Shown here in pieces: positions 8,031 through 17,843 of a stretch of DNA of 64,000 nt. The notes beneath the pieces are model-generated. The model did not search any database. It was given only the letters and a program-made list of their open reading frames with translations, and was not told the DNA's origin. The stretch lies in NCBI RefSeq assembly GCF_005048855.1, contig NZ_SUME01000010.1:1-64000 (forward strand), written 5' to 3'. Every line of letters starts with the position of its first letter. The stretch's first letter is position 1. This DNA comes from Sphingobacterium olei. Lineage in GTDB: Bacteria > Bacteroidota > Bacteroidia > Sphingobacteriales > Sphingobacteriaceae. The position numbers and the translations under genes were made by a program.

Positions 8031-9410
8031 ATGACTACCGTATTAATTATTGACGACGAAAGACCCATTAGAAGCTCATTACGAGATATTCTTGAATATG
8101 AAGAATATAAAGTTTTGGACGTGGACAATGGTATAGAAGGATTAGAGATACTGAAGAAAGAGAAGATTGATCTGGTATTGTGCGATATTAAGATGAATAA
8201 AATGGACGGTATGGAGGTGCTTGTTGCCGCAAATGCCATCACGGATGTACCATTCATCATGATCTCGGGGCATGGCACGATCGAAACGGCTGTTGAAGCT
8301 GCACGAAAAGGGGCCTATGACTTCCTGGAGAAACCTCTTGATTTGAATAGATTGCTGATTACGGTGCGTAACGCCCTTGAACGGGGAAATCTAGTCAAAG
8401 AAACGAAAGTGCTGAAACGTAAAGTTTCAAGAACGAAAGAGATCCTTGGAGGTTCGGATGGTATCACACTGATTAAAGATACGATTGATAAAGTCGCTCC
8501 TACGGAAGCGCGTGTACTGATTACAGGGGAAAATGGCTCGGGTAAGGAATTAGTGGCCCGGTGGTTGCACGAGAAATCCAATCGGGTTTCTTCGCCATTA
8601 ATCGAGGTAAACTGTGCGGCTATTCCTTCGGAATTAATTGAATCTGAATTATTCGGTCATGAAAAGGGATCTTTTACTTCGGCAGTAAAGCAGCGTATCG
8701 GAAAATTTGAACAGGCAAATGGCGGAACGCTTTTCCTTGATGAGATAGGGGACATGAGTTTGTCTGCTCAGGCAAAGGTACTGCGTGCACTGCAAGAAAA
8801 TAAGATTACACGTGTAGGCGGTGAAAAGGAAATCGATGTGAATGTACGTGTAATAGCGGCGACAAACAAAGATTTATTAAAGGAAATTGACAATGGTAAT
8901 TTCCGTATGGACTTGTATCATCGCCTGAGTGTAATTCTGATCCATGTGCCGTCGTTAACGGAACGTAAGGATGATATTCCATTAATTGCGTCTGCATTCT
9001 GCGAAGAGATATGCAATGATTATAATATTCCGACAAAGGAAATCACGACGGATGCGATGAAAAGTTTACAGGCGTTACCTTGGACAGGTAATATCCGTGA
9101 GCTTCGTAATATGGTGGAACGTCTGATTATCCTAAGTGATAAAAAAATTACGGAAAAAGAGGTCAGTACTTTTGCAAACCCATCCGCGGCTAAGCATGTG
9201 GCGACTGTAGATGTAGCAAATAGAAGTACGGGTTTGGATTTTGATAATTTTCAGTCTTTTCAAGAATTCAAAGATTATGCGGAGGAGCAGTACATTACAC
9301 ATAAGCTCGATAAAAATGCATGGAATGTATCTAAAACTGCAGATGAAATTGGAATTCAACGGTCGCACCTGTACAGTAAAATGGAAAAATTTGGTTTAAA
9401 AAGAGATTAG
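8031..9410 (+). CDS. Sigma-54-type (NtrC family) response regulator
   Basis: The receiver domain spans residues 1-115, with acidic pocket DDE at 8-10, phospho-acceptor Asp52 and Lys101. An AAA+ domain follows: Walker A GENGSGKE at 166-173, GSFTSA at 213-218, and Walker B GGTLFLDEIGDM at 231-242. A Fis-type helix-turn-helix closes the protein (WNVSKTADEIGIQRSHLYSKM). The sigma-54 contact loop is normally GAFTGA; here it reads GSFTSA, two changes. No histidine kinase gene is adjacent, so it is an orphan regulator in this window. It could still act with sigma-54, but that is not certain. Confidence 0.92.
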   Translation: MTTVLIIDDERPIRSSLRDILEYEEYKVLDVDNGIEGLEILKKEKIDLVLCDIKMNKMDGMEVLVAANAITDVPFIMISGHGTIETAVEAARKGAYDFLEKPLDLNRLLITVRNALERGNLVKETKVLKRKVSRTKEILGGSDGITLIKDTIDKVAPTEARVLITGENGSGKELVARWLHEKSNRVSSPLIEVNCAAIPSELIESELFGHEKGSFTSAVKQRIGKFEQANGGTLFLDEIGDMSLSAQAKVLRALQENKITRVGGEKEIDVNVRVIAATNKDLLKEIDNGNFRMDLYHRLSVILIHVPSLTERKDDIPLIASAFCEEICNDYNIPTKEITTDAMKSLQALPWTGNIRELRNMVERLIILSDKKITEKEVSTFANPSAAKHVATVDVANRSTGLDFDNFQSFQEFKDYAEEQYITHKLDKNAWNVSKTADEIGIQRSHLYSKMEKFGLKRD

Positions 9411-9420
9411 ATTAAAATGG

Positions 9421-9450
9421 AGAAAAGGTCAGCAATTGCTGACCTTTTCT
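9421..9450. terminator. Bidirectional terminator, perfect 30-bp palindrome
   Basis: AGAAAAGGTCAGCAA at 9421-9435 is followed directly by its exact reverse complement at 9436-9450. It has an A-run on one side and a T-run on the other. It ends two bases before the stop codon of the convergent small gene, so it can serve both transcripts. Confidence 0.85.
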
Positions 9451-9451
9451 C

Positions 9452-9628
9452 TTAATCATTAAATTTTCTTTTCTGTCTATTATATAGAATAAAAATAATC
9501 ACCAGCAACAATAATCCTCCAATGATTAGAAATCCGGTAGGAGAATTAGTCTGTTCTACCTCCGCGGACTCCGCCCAAGCTGTATTCGCTAAAAGCGTAA
9601 GGAGTAACACACTTTTCCACTTACTCAT
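9452..9628 (-). CDS. Small single-pass membrane protein, 58 residues
   Basis: An ATG at 9628 opens a 58-codon frame. Residues 1-19 look like a signal peptide (KSVLLLTLLANTAWA, AWA-E cleavage). A short polar segment follows (SAEVEQTNSPT), then a membrane helix at about 32-49 (FLIIGGLLLLVIIFILY), and a basic tail RQKRKFND. The coding reading is supported by these ordered elements and by the shared terminator directly at the stop codon. The topology would be N-out with a cytoplasmic basic tail. No family was recognised. The 141 bases upstream are A+T-rich and may hold its promoter. Confidence 0.65.
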   Translation of the reverse strand: MSKWKSVLLLTLLANTAWAESAEVEQTNSPTGFLIIGGLLLLVIIFILYNRQKRKFND

Positions 9629-9769
9629 AATTTTTCCTTTATTAATTTGTCAATCTTTAAACTTAGATAAATTTGTGTTAATATACAATTATATGCATTG
9701 AATATAATTACAAATTCACCGATCTATCCTTATTTCTTCGCAACAAGGATGCCAATCTGTGTCTAATTC

Positions 9770-10951
9770 CTAAACAATTTCTGCAATAAAGTAACCCGGT
9801 CTGTTTATGAGATCGCGTTTGTCGATGATTTCCTGAAGATTGATATGCCCGATAACATATTTAGCATCTTCCCCGTAAAATCTTTCGGATATGGAATTAA
9901 ATACAATGTTTTCCAATGTGTTTTCGTCTTCATACCTAAGGTATACCTTGAGTTCATAGTCCGTAGTGTATTCAACCTGTTGGGCGTCAAGATGCTTTTT
10001 ATACTCATACCGATAATCATATCGTAATGCGGTAATGTCTGAGAGCACCGCAGATCCTGTTGGATGTCCTCCGGCACCTTTCCCAAAGAAAAATTGTTCG
10101 TCGGCAAAGGCGGCTTTAACTAACACACCATTGTTTTCGTTTTCCACATTATATAAAATACTCTCTTTGGTCAAGAATTTAGGTAATACATAGAGCACGA
10201 CCTCTTTTGAATTAATTTCCTTAGCTAAAGGAATTAATTTGATTTTGTAGTTCTTTTCCCGGGCATACCTTATGTCGACATGATCTAATTTATCTATACC
10301 GAGATTAAGAATTTTGTCGGGATTGATATAAATACCATAGGCATGTGAAGCAACGATCGCTAGTTTGTACTTTGCATCATAACCGCCCACGTCCAATGTG
10401 GGATCAGTCTCTGCAAAGCCCAAATCCTGCGCTTTTTTAAGCGCATCGCCATAGCTTTGATTTTCGTTAAAGATTTTGGACAGAATATAATTCGATGATC
10501 CATTGAATATACCCGATACGGAATGCAAAAGCTCATTGTCGTAATATTCTTCTAAATTTCGTATGATCGGAATACTACCGCAAACAGCACCTTCGTATAA
10601 AAGAGATGTTCCGGTTTCGTGTTGGATTTCTGTTAGCTCTTCCAGATGCAGAGCGATCATTTTCTTATTGGCTGAAACCACGTTTTTTCCGGAGCGAAGT
10701 GCACGGACAGTTAATTCAAATGCAGCATCTGCATCATCAATTAATTCTACTACGGTATTGATTTCAGGATCGTCTAAAATAGTGTTAGCATCTGTTGTGA
10801 ACAATTCTGCAGGAAGATTACGTTTTTTGTCTGCATTTTTAATCACAAATTTTTTAATCTCTAAATTTAAATTTTTGGTTTTGATAATGTCATGCAATCC
10901 TTGTCCCACTACACCAAATCCAAACATGCCAATAGTTAGCTTTTTGCCCAT
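9770..10951 (-). CDS. hom: Homoserine dehydrogenase
   Basis: The product reduces aspartate semialdehyde to homoserine, the branch point to methionine and threonine. The NAD(P)-binding motif GFGVVGQGL lies at the N-terminus, and the homoserine dehydrogenase catalytic part includes GIFNGSSNYILSKI and GFAETDPTLDVGGYDAKYKL. At 393 residues it is shorter than forms with a full ACT domain, though the last ~70 residues look ACT-like. It is not fused to aspartokinase. It lies 115 bases downstream of metY on the same strand, so it is probably co-transcribed and placed under the same SAM riboswitch, directing homoserine to methionine. Confidence 0.93.
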   Translation of the reverse strand: MGKKLTIGMFGFGVVGQGLHDIIKTKNLNLEIKKFVIKNADKKRNLPAELFTTDANTILDDPEINTVVELIDDADAAFELTVRALRSGKNVVSANKKMIALHLEELTEIQHETGTSLLYEGAVCGSIPIIRNLEEYYDNELLHSVSGIFNGSSNYILSKIFNENQSYGDALKKAQDLGFAETDPTLDVGGYDAKYKLAIVASHAYGIYINPDKILNLGIDKLDHVDIRYAREKNYKIKLIPLAKEINSKEVVLYVLPKFLTKESILYNVENENNGVLVKAAFADEQFFFGKGAGGHPTGSAVLSDITALRYDYRYEYKKHLDAQQVEYTTDYELKVYLRYEDENTLENIVFNSISERFYGEDAKYVIGHINLQEIIDKRDLINRPGYFIAEIV

Positions 10952-11047
10952 TCTAATTATACCGTTTTTAATTTATATTCTTCTTTGGGTTGTCTTAAGC
11001 CCCAATAATTTCAAATTTTGGGATTCTCTCGCTTCCCAAAATATGTT

Positions 11048-12395
<1,348 letters not shown>

Positions 12396-12568
12396 CTAAA
12401 TATTATCAATTTCTATTTGATGTGTTGGTCGTCATATTGCCCAGCATATAAACTTACTGCTATAAGTATATTGATCTGATGCGACGACTAGCGCATTCGC
12501 ATGAAACATGAGGTATAGATAGGGGTTGCGGATTGATTCTTGAATTTTAATGTCATAGTCTTATTTCA

Positions 12569-12680
12569 TTTATATGCTCCAAAGCGGTATTGCTTTGGAC
12601 AGGAATTGGCACCTTTTCAAATCTTTATTTGTAGGTTGCCAGTGGGTCACTGAGCCAGTCTCTCGCCACTTCTTTATAAA
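12569..12680 (-). promoter_or_regulatory. SAM-I (S-box) riboswitch controlling metY
   Basis: On the minus strand the S-box core elements follow in order: AAGAAGTGGCGAGAGACTGG, a P3 region ending in ACTGGCAACC, then AAAGGTGCCAATTCCTG. A P4 hairpin of CCAAAG..CTTTGG follows. P1 closes between TTTATA (12680-12675) and TATAAA (12574-12569). It binds S-adenosylmethionine and switches off downstream expression. The 195-base stretch between it and the metY start shows no clear terminator with a T-run, so the expression platform is not resolved. Confidence 0.9.
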
Positions 12681-12734
12681 CCAAGACCTATTTATCAAGG
12701 TGTTGATTAGGTGCACTACTATCGAAGTACATTG

Positions 12735-12765
12735 CAAATATATGTTTTGAAATCAATAGATGCAA
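12735..12765 (-). promoter_or_regulatory. Promoter of the metY leader
   Basis: On the minus strand TTG (12765-12763) and TATATTTG (12742-12735) are separated by 20 bases, a good match to the Bacteroidota primary-sigma promoter. Transcription would begin about 50 bases before the riboswitch. Confidence 0.65.
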
Positions 12766-12979
12766 GTATTTTGGCAGAAGTTTTGCTAATCGTTGTCGTT
12801 TGGCAATCCCAGGGACTAGCTTGATATCAAGTTCTGACTAGCTGGCCTATGAAAGCCGAATGTGTGGAACTTGGGAACGCAATGAATCTACCTTTAATGC
12901 CGAATATGTGCTCTCAATGTGCAGTTAATGTGGACTCAACATGGACTCATGGGCAAGTTGGGGATAAGTTGGGGATAAG
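12766..12979. other. Intergenic sequence between cbs and the metY promoter
   Basis: No coding frame, RNA or mobile element was recognised. Near 12958-12983 the 11-base unit GTTGGGGATAA occurs twice in tandem followed by a partial third copy, directly at the end of the cystathionine beta-synthase gene. TGGACTCA occurs twice just before it. Confidence 0.5.
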
Positions 12980-14344
12980 TTAGGGTTCGGATATTGCGTT
13001 GATGATATCGTATTGCGTTATAATATTGATTTTTCCATAGGCATCTTCGACGAGTACAGCTTGCGTATCTTTATTGACGAAAGAAGAAATCTTATCGATC
13101 GATGTTTTTAAATCAACAAAAGGGAAGGGTTTAGTCATGATCTCTTCTACAGGAGAAGACTTGAGCATGGGATTTTCCAACAGTGACGACAGAATATCCG
13201 ATTCGGTAACCTTTCCAACCACCATTCCCTGCTGTGTGACGGGGATTTGGGAAATATTTAATGTCTTCATTAAATTGAAGGTTTCTACTACAGATTGCGC
13301 GACGTCGGCAGTTACAATAGCTTGTTCGCCTCTTTTTTTCAATATACTTCTTGCGGTAAGTTTTTCATCTTCGAGAAATCCTCGCTCCCGTAGCCAGTCT
13401 TCGTTGTACATTTTGCCCATATAACGTGAGCCATGATCGTGGAATATGATCACCACAACGTCGTCGTCTTTAATGGATGCTCCGAGTTGTAATAATCCCG
13501 CTACGGCGGCTCCGGCAGAGTTTCCCGCGAAAATACCCTCTTTGCGTGCAAGGTCACGTGTCATTAACGCAGCATCCTTATCGGTTACTTTTTCGAAAAT
13601 GTCGATCAAACTGAAGTTTACATTTTCGGGAAGGAAATCTTCTCCGATGCCTTCCGTGATATAGGGGTAAATCTCATTTTTGTCGAAAACACCGGTTTCC
13701 TTGTATTTTTTGAAAACCGAACCATAGGTATCGATCCCCCAAACTTTAATTTCCGGATTTTGCTCTCTCAGATATTTTGCAGCACCTGAAATGGTACCGC
13801 CCGTGCCTACACCTGCCACCAAATGGGTAATTTTGCCTTCGGTTTGCGCCCATATTTCAGGGCCGGTTTGTTCGTAATGCGCCAACGAATTGGACGGATT
13901 GTCGTATTGGTTGGCTTTCCATGCATTCGGTATTTCTTTTTGCAGGCGACTAGATACGGAGTAATAAGAACGCGGATCTTCGGGGTCTACATTCGTCGGA
14001 CATACGATCACTTCGGCGCCAAAAGCTCGCAACGCATCAATTTTTTCTTTTGATTGCTTATCGGTAGTGGTAAAAATACAACGATATCCTTTGACTACGG
14101 CAGCTATTGCCAATCCCATGCCGGTATTTCCCGAAGTTCCTTCTATAATGGTGCCTCCCGGTTTTAGTAGGCCGGCTTTTTCGGCATCTTCTATCATCTT
14201 GACCGCCATACGGTCTTTAATGGAGTTGCCGGGATTGCTGGTTTCGATCTTGGCTAAGATGGTGCCTTTTAGACGCCGAGTTACTTTGTTCAGCCTAACT
14301 AGGGGTGTATTACCGATCGTTTCAAGAATATTGTTATACCACAT
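12980..14344 (-). CDS. Cystathionine beta-synthase (PLP domain plus CBS pair)
   Basis: The 454-residue protein has a fold-type II PLP domain at about 1-320: ETIGNTPLVRLNK, PLP lysine 43 in NSIKDRM, the GTSGNTG phosphate loop, and GVGTGGTISG. Two C-terminal CBS domains follow (about 335-454, RSILKKRGEQAIVT and PVEEIMTKPFPFV). This is the architecture of eukaryotic-type cystathionine beta-synthase, which condenses serine with homocysteine. A cysteine synthase activity cannot be excluded from sequence alone. CBS pairs often bind adenosyl ligands; here that would be regulation by SAM or AMP (inference). It lies 45 bases after amn on the same strand. Confidence 0.85.
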   Translation of the reverse strand: MWYNNILETIGNTPLVRLNKVTRRLKGTILAKIETSNPGNSIKDRMAVKMIEDAEKAGLLKPGGTIIEGTSGNTGMGLAIAAVVKGYRCIFTTTDKQSKEKIDALRAFGAEVIVCPTNVDPEDPRSYYSVSSRLQKEIPNAWKANQYDNPSNSLAHYEQTGPEIWAQTEGKITHLVAGVGTGGTISGAAKYLREQNPEIKVWGIDTYGSVFKKYKETGVFDKNEIYPYITEGIGEDFLPENVNFSLIDIFEKVTDKDAALMTRDLARKEGIFAGNSAGAAVAGLLQLGASIKDDDVVVIIFHDHGSRYMGKMYNEDWLRERGFLEDEKLTARSILKKRGEQAIVTADVAQSVVETFNLMKTLNISQIPVTQQGMVVGKVTESDILSSLLENPMLKSSPVEEIMTKPFPFVDLKTSIDKISSFVNKDTQAVLVEDAYGKINIITQYDIINAISEP

Positions 14345-14389
14345 TGTTTCTCGCTGTTTCGTTTGTCTACTACAAAAGTAGCTTTCTTT

Positions 14390-15205
14390 TTAAAACTTCA
14401 GGTGCTTTACCGTTAGACCGTTGTTAATGAGTTGTTTTAGCGCATCAATTCCAATGGTTAAATGGGTTTCTACGTATTTGGCTGTAACGGTTACATCGCT
14501 CTCGGCGGTCTTTACACCTTCGGGAATCATCGGCTGGTCGGAAACGAGCAGTAATGCACCCGTGGGTATTTTATTGGCAAATCCAACACTGAATATGGTG
14601 GCCGTTTCCATATCTACAGCCATAGCACGAATGGATTTTAAGTACTTTTTAAATTTTTTGTCGTGCTCCCATACGCGTCTATTGGTGGTATAAACTGTAC
14701 CCGTCCAATAATCTCTCGAATGATCACGTATCGTGGTGGAAATGGCTTTTTGTAAAGCGAAGGCGGGTAGTGAAGGCACTTCTGGCGGAAAATAATCGGT
14801 AGATGTTCCCTCACCGCGAATCGCCGCAATTGGAAGTATAAGTTCGCCTACAGTTATTTTTTTCTTTAACCCACCCGTTTTACCCAAAAACAGAACTGCT
14901 TTGGGATTGATGGCCGATAGCAGATCCATTACCGTGGCAGCCATCGGACTGCCCATGCCAAAATTGATGATGGTAATGCCGCCAGATGAACAGGATAACA
15001 TGACTTTATCTTCACCGTAAATGGGCGCATCATCGTTCATTACCGAAAACATCTTAATATATTTTGAAAAATTGGTCAACAGTATGTAATCTCCAAATTC
15101 TTCAAGGGGTCTTCCAGTATATCGAGGTAACCAATTGTTGACGATATCTGTTTTTGATTTTAATCCGGGGGTAATAGGGGTATCAACTAATTTTTTCTTT
15201 GCCAT
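14390..15205 (-). CDS. amn: AMP nucleosidase, short Bacteroidota type
   Basis: Hydrolyses AMP to adenine and ribose-5-phosphate in purine salvage. The 271 residues match the short form of the enzyme found in Bacteroidota, which lacks the N-terminal regulatory domain of the E. coli protein. Nucleoside phosphorylase-fold signatures include GGITIINFGMGSPMAATVMDLL, VLFLGKTGGL, AVDMETATIFSVGF and LLLVSDQPMIPEGVKT. It is probably co-transcribed with the downstream cystathionine beta-synthase gene. The two functions have no obvious link beyond possible recycling of adenosyl compounds. Confidence 0.88.
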   Translation of the reverse strand: MAKKKLVDTPITPGLKSKTDIVNNWLPRYTGRPLEEFGDYILLTNFSKYIKMFSVMNDDAPIYGEDKVMLSCSSGGITIINFGMGSPMAATVMDLLSAINPKAVLFLGKTGGLKKKITVGELILPIAAIRGEGTSTDYFPPEVPSLPAFALQKAISTTIRDHSRDYWTGTVYTTNRRVWEHDKKFKKYLKSIRAMAVDMETATIFSVGFANKIPTGALLLVSDQPMIPEGVKTAESDVTVTAKYVETHLTIGIDALKQLINNGLTVKHLKF

Positions 15206-15243
15206 ATATCTTAAAATAAAAAGGTTAACTGTTTTAATATAAC

Positions 15244-15275
15244 AAAAAATCCCTCACATTGTGTGAGGGATTTTT
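15244..15275 (-). terminator. Terminator of clpP-clpX
   Basis: The hairpin ATCCCTCACA / TGTGAGGGAT, with a short loop, begins directly after the clpX stop codon on the minus strand and is followed by TTTTTT. Confidence 0.9.
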
Positions 15276-16523
15276 CTAAGCAACTTGCAGCTTTTTGATA
15301 TCTGATTTCGCAAATTTCTGCTTCGCATAGTCGAGCGTAATGTGCAGTGTCTTATCCTCACTTTCATCTTTCGATGTGGGTATTTCAAACATGGCATCGA
15401 GCATGATTGCTTCGCAGATACTTCGAAGACCACGGGCTCCTAATTTAAATTCCCATGCTTTATCCACGATAAATTCGAATACTTCCTCATCAAATTTTAA
15501 CTCCACATCCTCATATTCAAATAATTTAACGTATTGTTTAACTAATGCATTCTTGGGCTTCGTCAGGATACTTAACATGGTTTCTTTATCCAATGGATTA
15601 AGATAGGTAAGCACCGGCAGACGACCAATTAATTCAGGTATTAAACCGAAGCTTTTCAAATCTAGCGGTGTGATGTACTTATAAAGATTGTTCAAATCTA
15701 TGATTTCATCTTCTTCCGTCATTTTATACCCAACGGTTTGGGTTCTTAGACGATTGGAGATTTTCTTTTGGATACCATCAAACGCACCGCCACAAATGAA
15801 TAAGATGTTGCTGGTGTTGACAGAAATCATTTTTTGATCTGGATGCTTACGTCCGCCCTGAGGAGGTACGTTGACATTTGTTCCTTCTAGAATCTTCAGC
15901 AACGCCTGTTGTACACCTTCTCCAGAAACATCTCTTGTGATCGAAGGATTATCACTTTTACGGGCGATCTTATCGATTTCGTCGATGTAAATGATCCCTC
16001 GCTCGGCTGCTGCAACATCGTAGTCTGCAGATTGAAGAAGTCGGGTTAATATACTCTCCACATCTTCCCCTACATATCCGGCTTCCGTTAATACTGTCGC
16101 ATCTACAATAGAGAAAGGTACATTTAATATCTTAGCCACTGTTTTAGCCAATAATGTTTTTCCCGTTCCCGTTTCTCCCACGATGATTAAATTTGATTTT
16201 TCAATTTCTATCTCGTCGGATGTCACTTTTTGATTGAGACGTTTGTAGTGATTATATACGGCTACCGAAATAACTTTCTTGGCATCATCCTGACCGATTA
16301 CGTACTGATCTAAATGCTGTTTGATTTCTAAGGGGCGGATGAGCTTCAGCGTCGATTGCAAAGATTTATTTTTGCGCTGATTTAATTCTTCAGCCAAAAT
16401 CTCACCTGCTTGTGTCACACATCGATCACAGATATGTGCTCCATCCCCAGCAATGAGCATCTGCGCTTCATTCTTGTTAATACCACAAAAGGAGCATTGT
16501 ATATCTCTGTTATTTTTACTCAT
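15276..16523 (-). CDS. clpX: ClpX, ATP-dependent unfoldase of the ClpXP protease
   Basis: An N-terminal zinc-binding domain has Cys10, Cys13, Cys32 and Cys35 (CSFC and CDRC). The AAA+ module has Walker A GETGTGKT, Walker [11 protein letters not shown], the pore motif GYVGEDVES and a C-terminal D2 domain. The IGL-type ClpP contact loop seen in many ClpX proteins was not identified with certainty; ISNRL and LIGRLPV lie around that region. It recognises and unfolds substrates and feeds them to ClpP. The gene follows clpP by six bases on the same strand and ends in a strong terminator. Confidence 0.97.
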   Translation of the reverse strand: MSKNNRDIQCSFCGINKNEAQMLIAGDGAHICDRCVTQAGEILAEELNQRKNKSLQSTLKLIRPLEIKQHLDQYVIGQDDAKKVISVAVYNHYKRLNQKVTSDEIEIEKSNLIIVGETGTGKTLLAKTVAKILNVPFSIVDATVLTEAGYVGEDVESILTRLLQSADYDVAAAERGIIYIDEIDKIARKSDNPSITRDVSGEGVQQALLKILEGTNVNVPPQGGRKHPDQKMISVNTSNILFICGGAFDGIQKKISNRLRTQTVGYKMTEEDEIIDLNNLYKYITPLDLKSFGLIPELIGRLPVLTYLNPLDKETMLSILTKPKNALVKQYVKLFEYEDVELKFDEEVFEFIVDKAWEFKLGARGLRSICEAIMLDAMFEIPTSKDESEDKTLHITLDYAKQKFAKSDIKKLQVA

Positions 16524-16529
16524 TTTAAT

Positions 16530-17228
16530 TTACTTAATTTCTTTTTTATGAGCTAATACCTCGTCGATCATACCAAATTCTTTTGCTTCGGCAGCTTTCA
16601 TCCAATAATCACGATCTGAAGATTTTTCTACCCAATCATAGGTTTGACCAGAATGCTCCGCAATAATAGTATACAGTTCTTCTTTCAACTTCAGCATCTC
16701 GCGCAGGTTGATTTCCATATCTGAGGCCACGCCCTGCGCACCGCCCGAAGGTTGATGGATCATCACACGTGAGTGTTTTAATGCAGCACGTTTTCCTTTT
16801 GCTCCGGCAACCAATAATACAGCTCCCATCGATGCAGCCATACCAGTACAGATCGTTGCTACATCCGGTGAAATGTATTGCATGGTATCGTATATACCTA
16901 ATCCTGCATATACGCTACCTCCCGGGGAGTTGATGTAGATTTGGATGTCGCGTTGTGCGTCGGTAGACTGTAAGAATAACAACTGTGCTTGTATGATATT
17001 GGCTACCTGATCATTTACACCATCTCCCAAAAAGATAATCCTATCCATCATCAAACGCGAGAAGACATCCATCTGTGCGACGTTTAGCTGTCTTTCTTCG
17101 ACAATGTAAGGCGTCAAATTGGTGGGGATATTTGTCTCTAAACGAGAAATAAAACCGTCAACATGCTGACTACCTATTCTATGATGCTTAATTGCATATT
17201 TTCTGAATTCGTTTTTATCTATATTCAT
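16530..17228 (-). CDS. clpP: ClpP, serine protease subunit
   Basis: The catalytic triad is visible: Ser133 in GMAASMGA, His158 in MIHQPSGGAQG and probably Asp207 in DRDYWM. The 232-residue protein has about 35 more N-terminal residues than E. coli ClpP, as is common in Bacteroidota. It forms the tetradecameric chamber of ClpXP. It is first gene of the clpP-clpX operon. No trigger factor gene is adjacent, unlike in many proteobacteria. Confidence 0.97.
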   Translation of the reverse strand: MNIDKNEFRKYAIKHHRIGSQHVDGFISRLETNIPTNLTPYIVEERQLNVAQMDVFSRLMMDRIIFLGDGVNDQVANIIQAQLLFLQSTDAQRDIQIYINSPGGSVYAGLGIYDTMQYISPDVATICTGMAASMGAVLLVAGAKGKRAALKHSRVMIHQPSGGAQGVASDMEINLREMLKLKEELYTIIAEHSGQTYDWVEKSSDRDYWMKAAEAKEFGMIDEVLAHKKEIK

Positions 17229-17291
17229 TTTGCTATTTTACTTTTTTATAAATTCAATGACTAATATAAATTTAATTTTATGAATAACTGT

Positions 17292-17747
17292 CTATTCAAT
17301 GTAATTTGGTAACTCTTCTATAAATTCAAAAGACTCTTTTTCAAAATCTATTCTGCAATAATGGTGTTCTAATCCATTGCTTACTAATAATAACGGGATT
17401 TTATGAATACTGTTGTAATTCGCAATTTGCTGAAACGTATTTTGCGTAATTTTAACATGAGGTGCTTTAAATTCTGCTAAAAGAATCTTCATTCCCGCAC
17501 TGTTGTATATCAATAAATCGCTTCTTTTTTGTAAGCTGTTTAGCTGAAGCCCGCCTTCTGTTTTCATCAGCGATTTAGGGTATTTTTTATGCTGATGCAA
17601 ATAGTGGATCCAATGTTGTCTTACCCATTCTTCTGGTGTCAAAATAAGATTCTTCTTTCTGAGTATATCAAAAACGAAAACCTTCTCTTGATTTCGAGTC
17701 AACTTAAGGGGATAAGCAGGCAGATTCAACGGGATCGGCTTAAACAT
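17292..17747 (-). CDS. HsdR N-terminal-like nuclease-fold protein
   Basis: The 151-residue protein consists of only the type I restriction HsdR N-terminal-like domain. The PD-(D/E)xK core can be seen as RSDLLIYN followed by LLAEFKAPH (the Asp and the ExK triad), then a conserved QIANYNS helix. No hsdM, hsdS or helicase part is nearby, so it is not a restriction system. Stand-alone copies next to holA are common in Bacteroidota. It may be a DNA-repair or nucleic-acid-binding protein, but its role is unknown. It is transcribed divergently from holA across 96 bases. Confidence 0.75.
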   Translation of the reverse strand: MFKPIPLNLPAYPLKLTRNQEKVFVFDILRKKNLILTPEEWVRQHWIHYLHQHKKYPKSLMKTEGGLQLNSLQKRSDLLIYNSAGMKILLAEFKAPHVKITQNTFQQIANYNSIHKIPLLLVSNGLEHHYCRIDFEKESFEFIEELPNYIE

Positions 17748-17843
17748 GGAACAAAGTTACGAAATTTTAGCAATGTATAAATCATTTGAGATTCAAAAAG
17801 AAATGTGAGATAATTGCGCATAAATCATTAATTTCGCCTATCC

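Noticed and set aside
12958-12983. Tandem GTTGGGGATAA units as a CRISPR or mobile-element end
   Set aside because: There are only about two and a half copies, with no spacers, inverted ends or target duplications.
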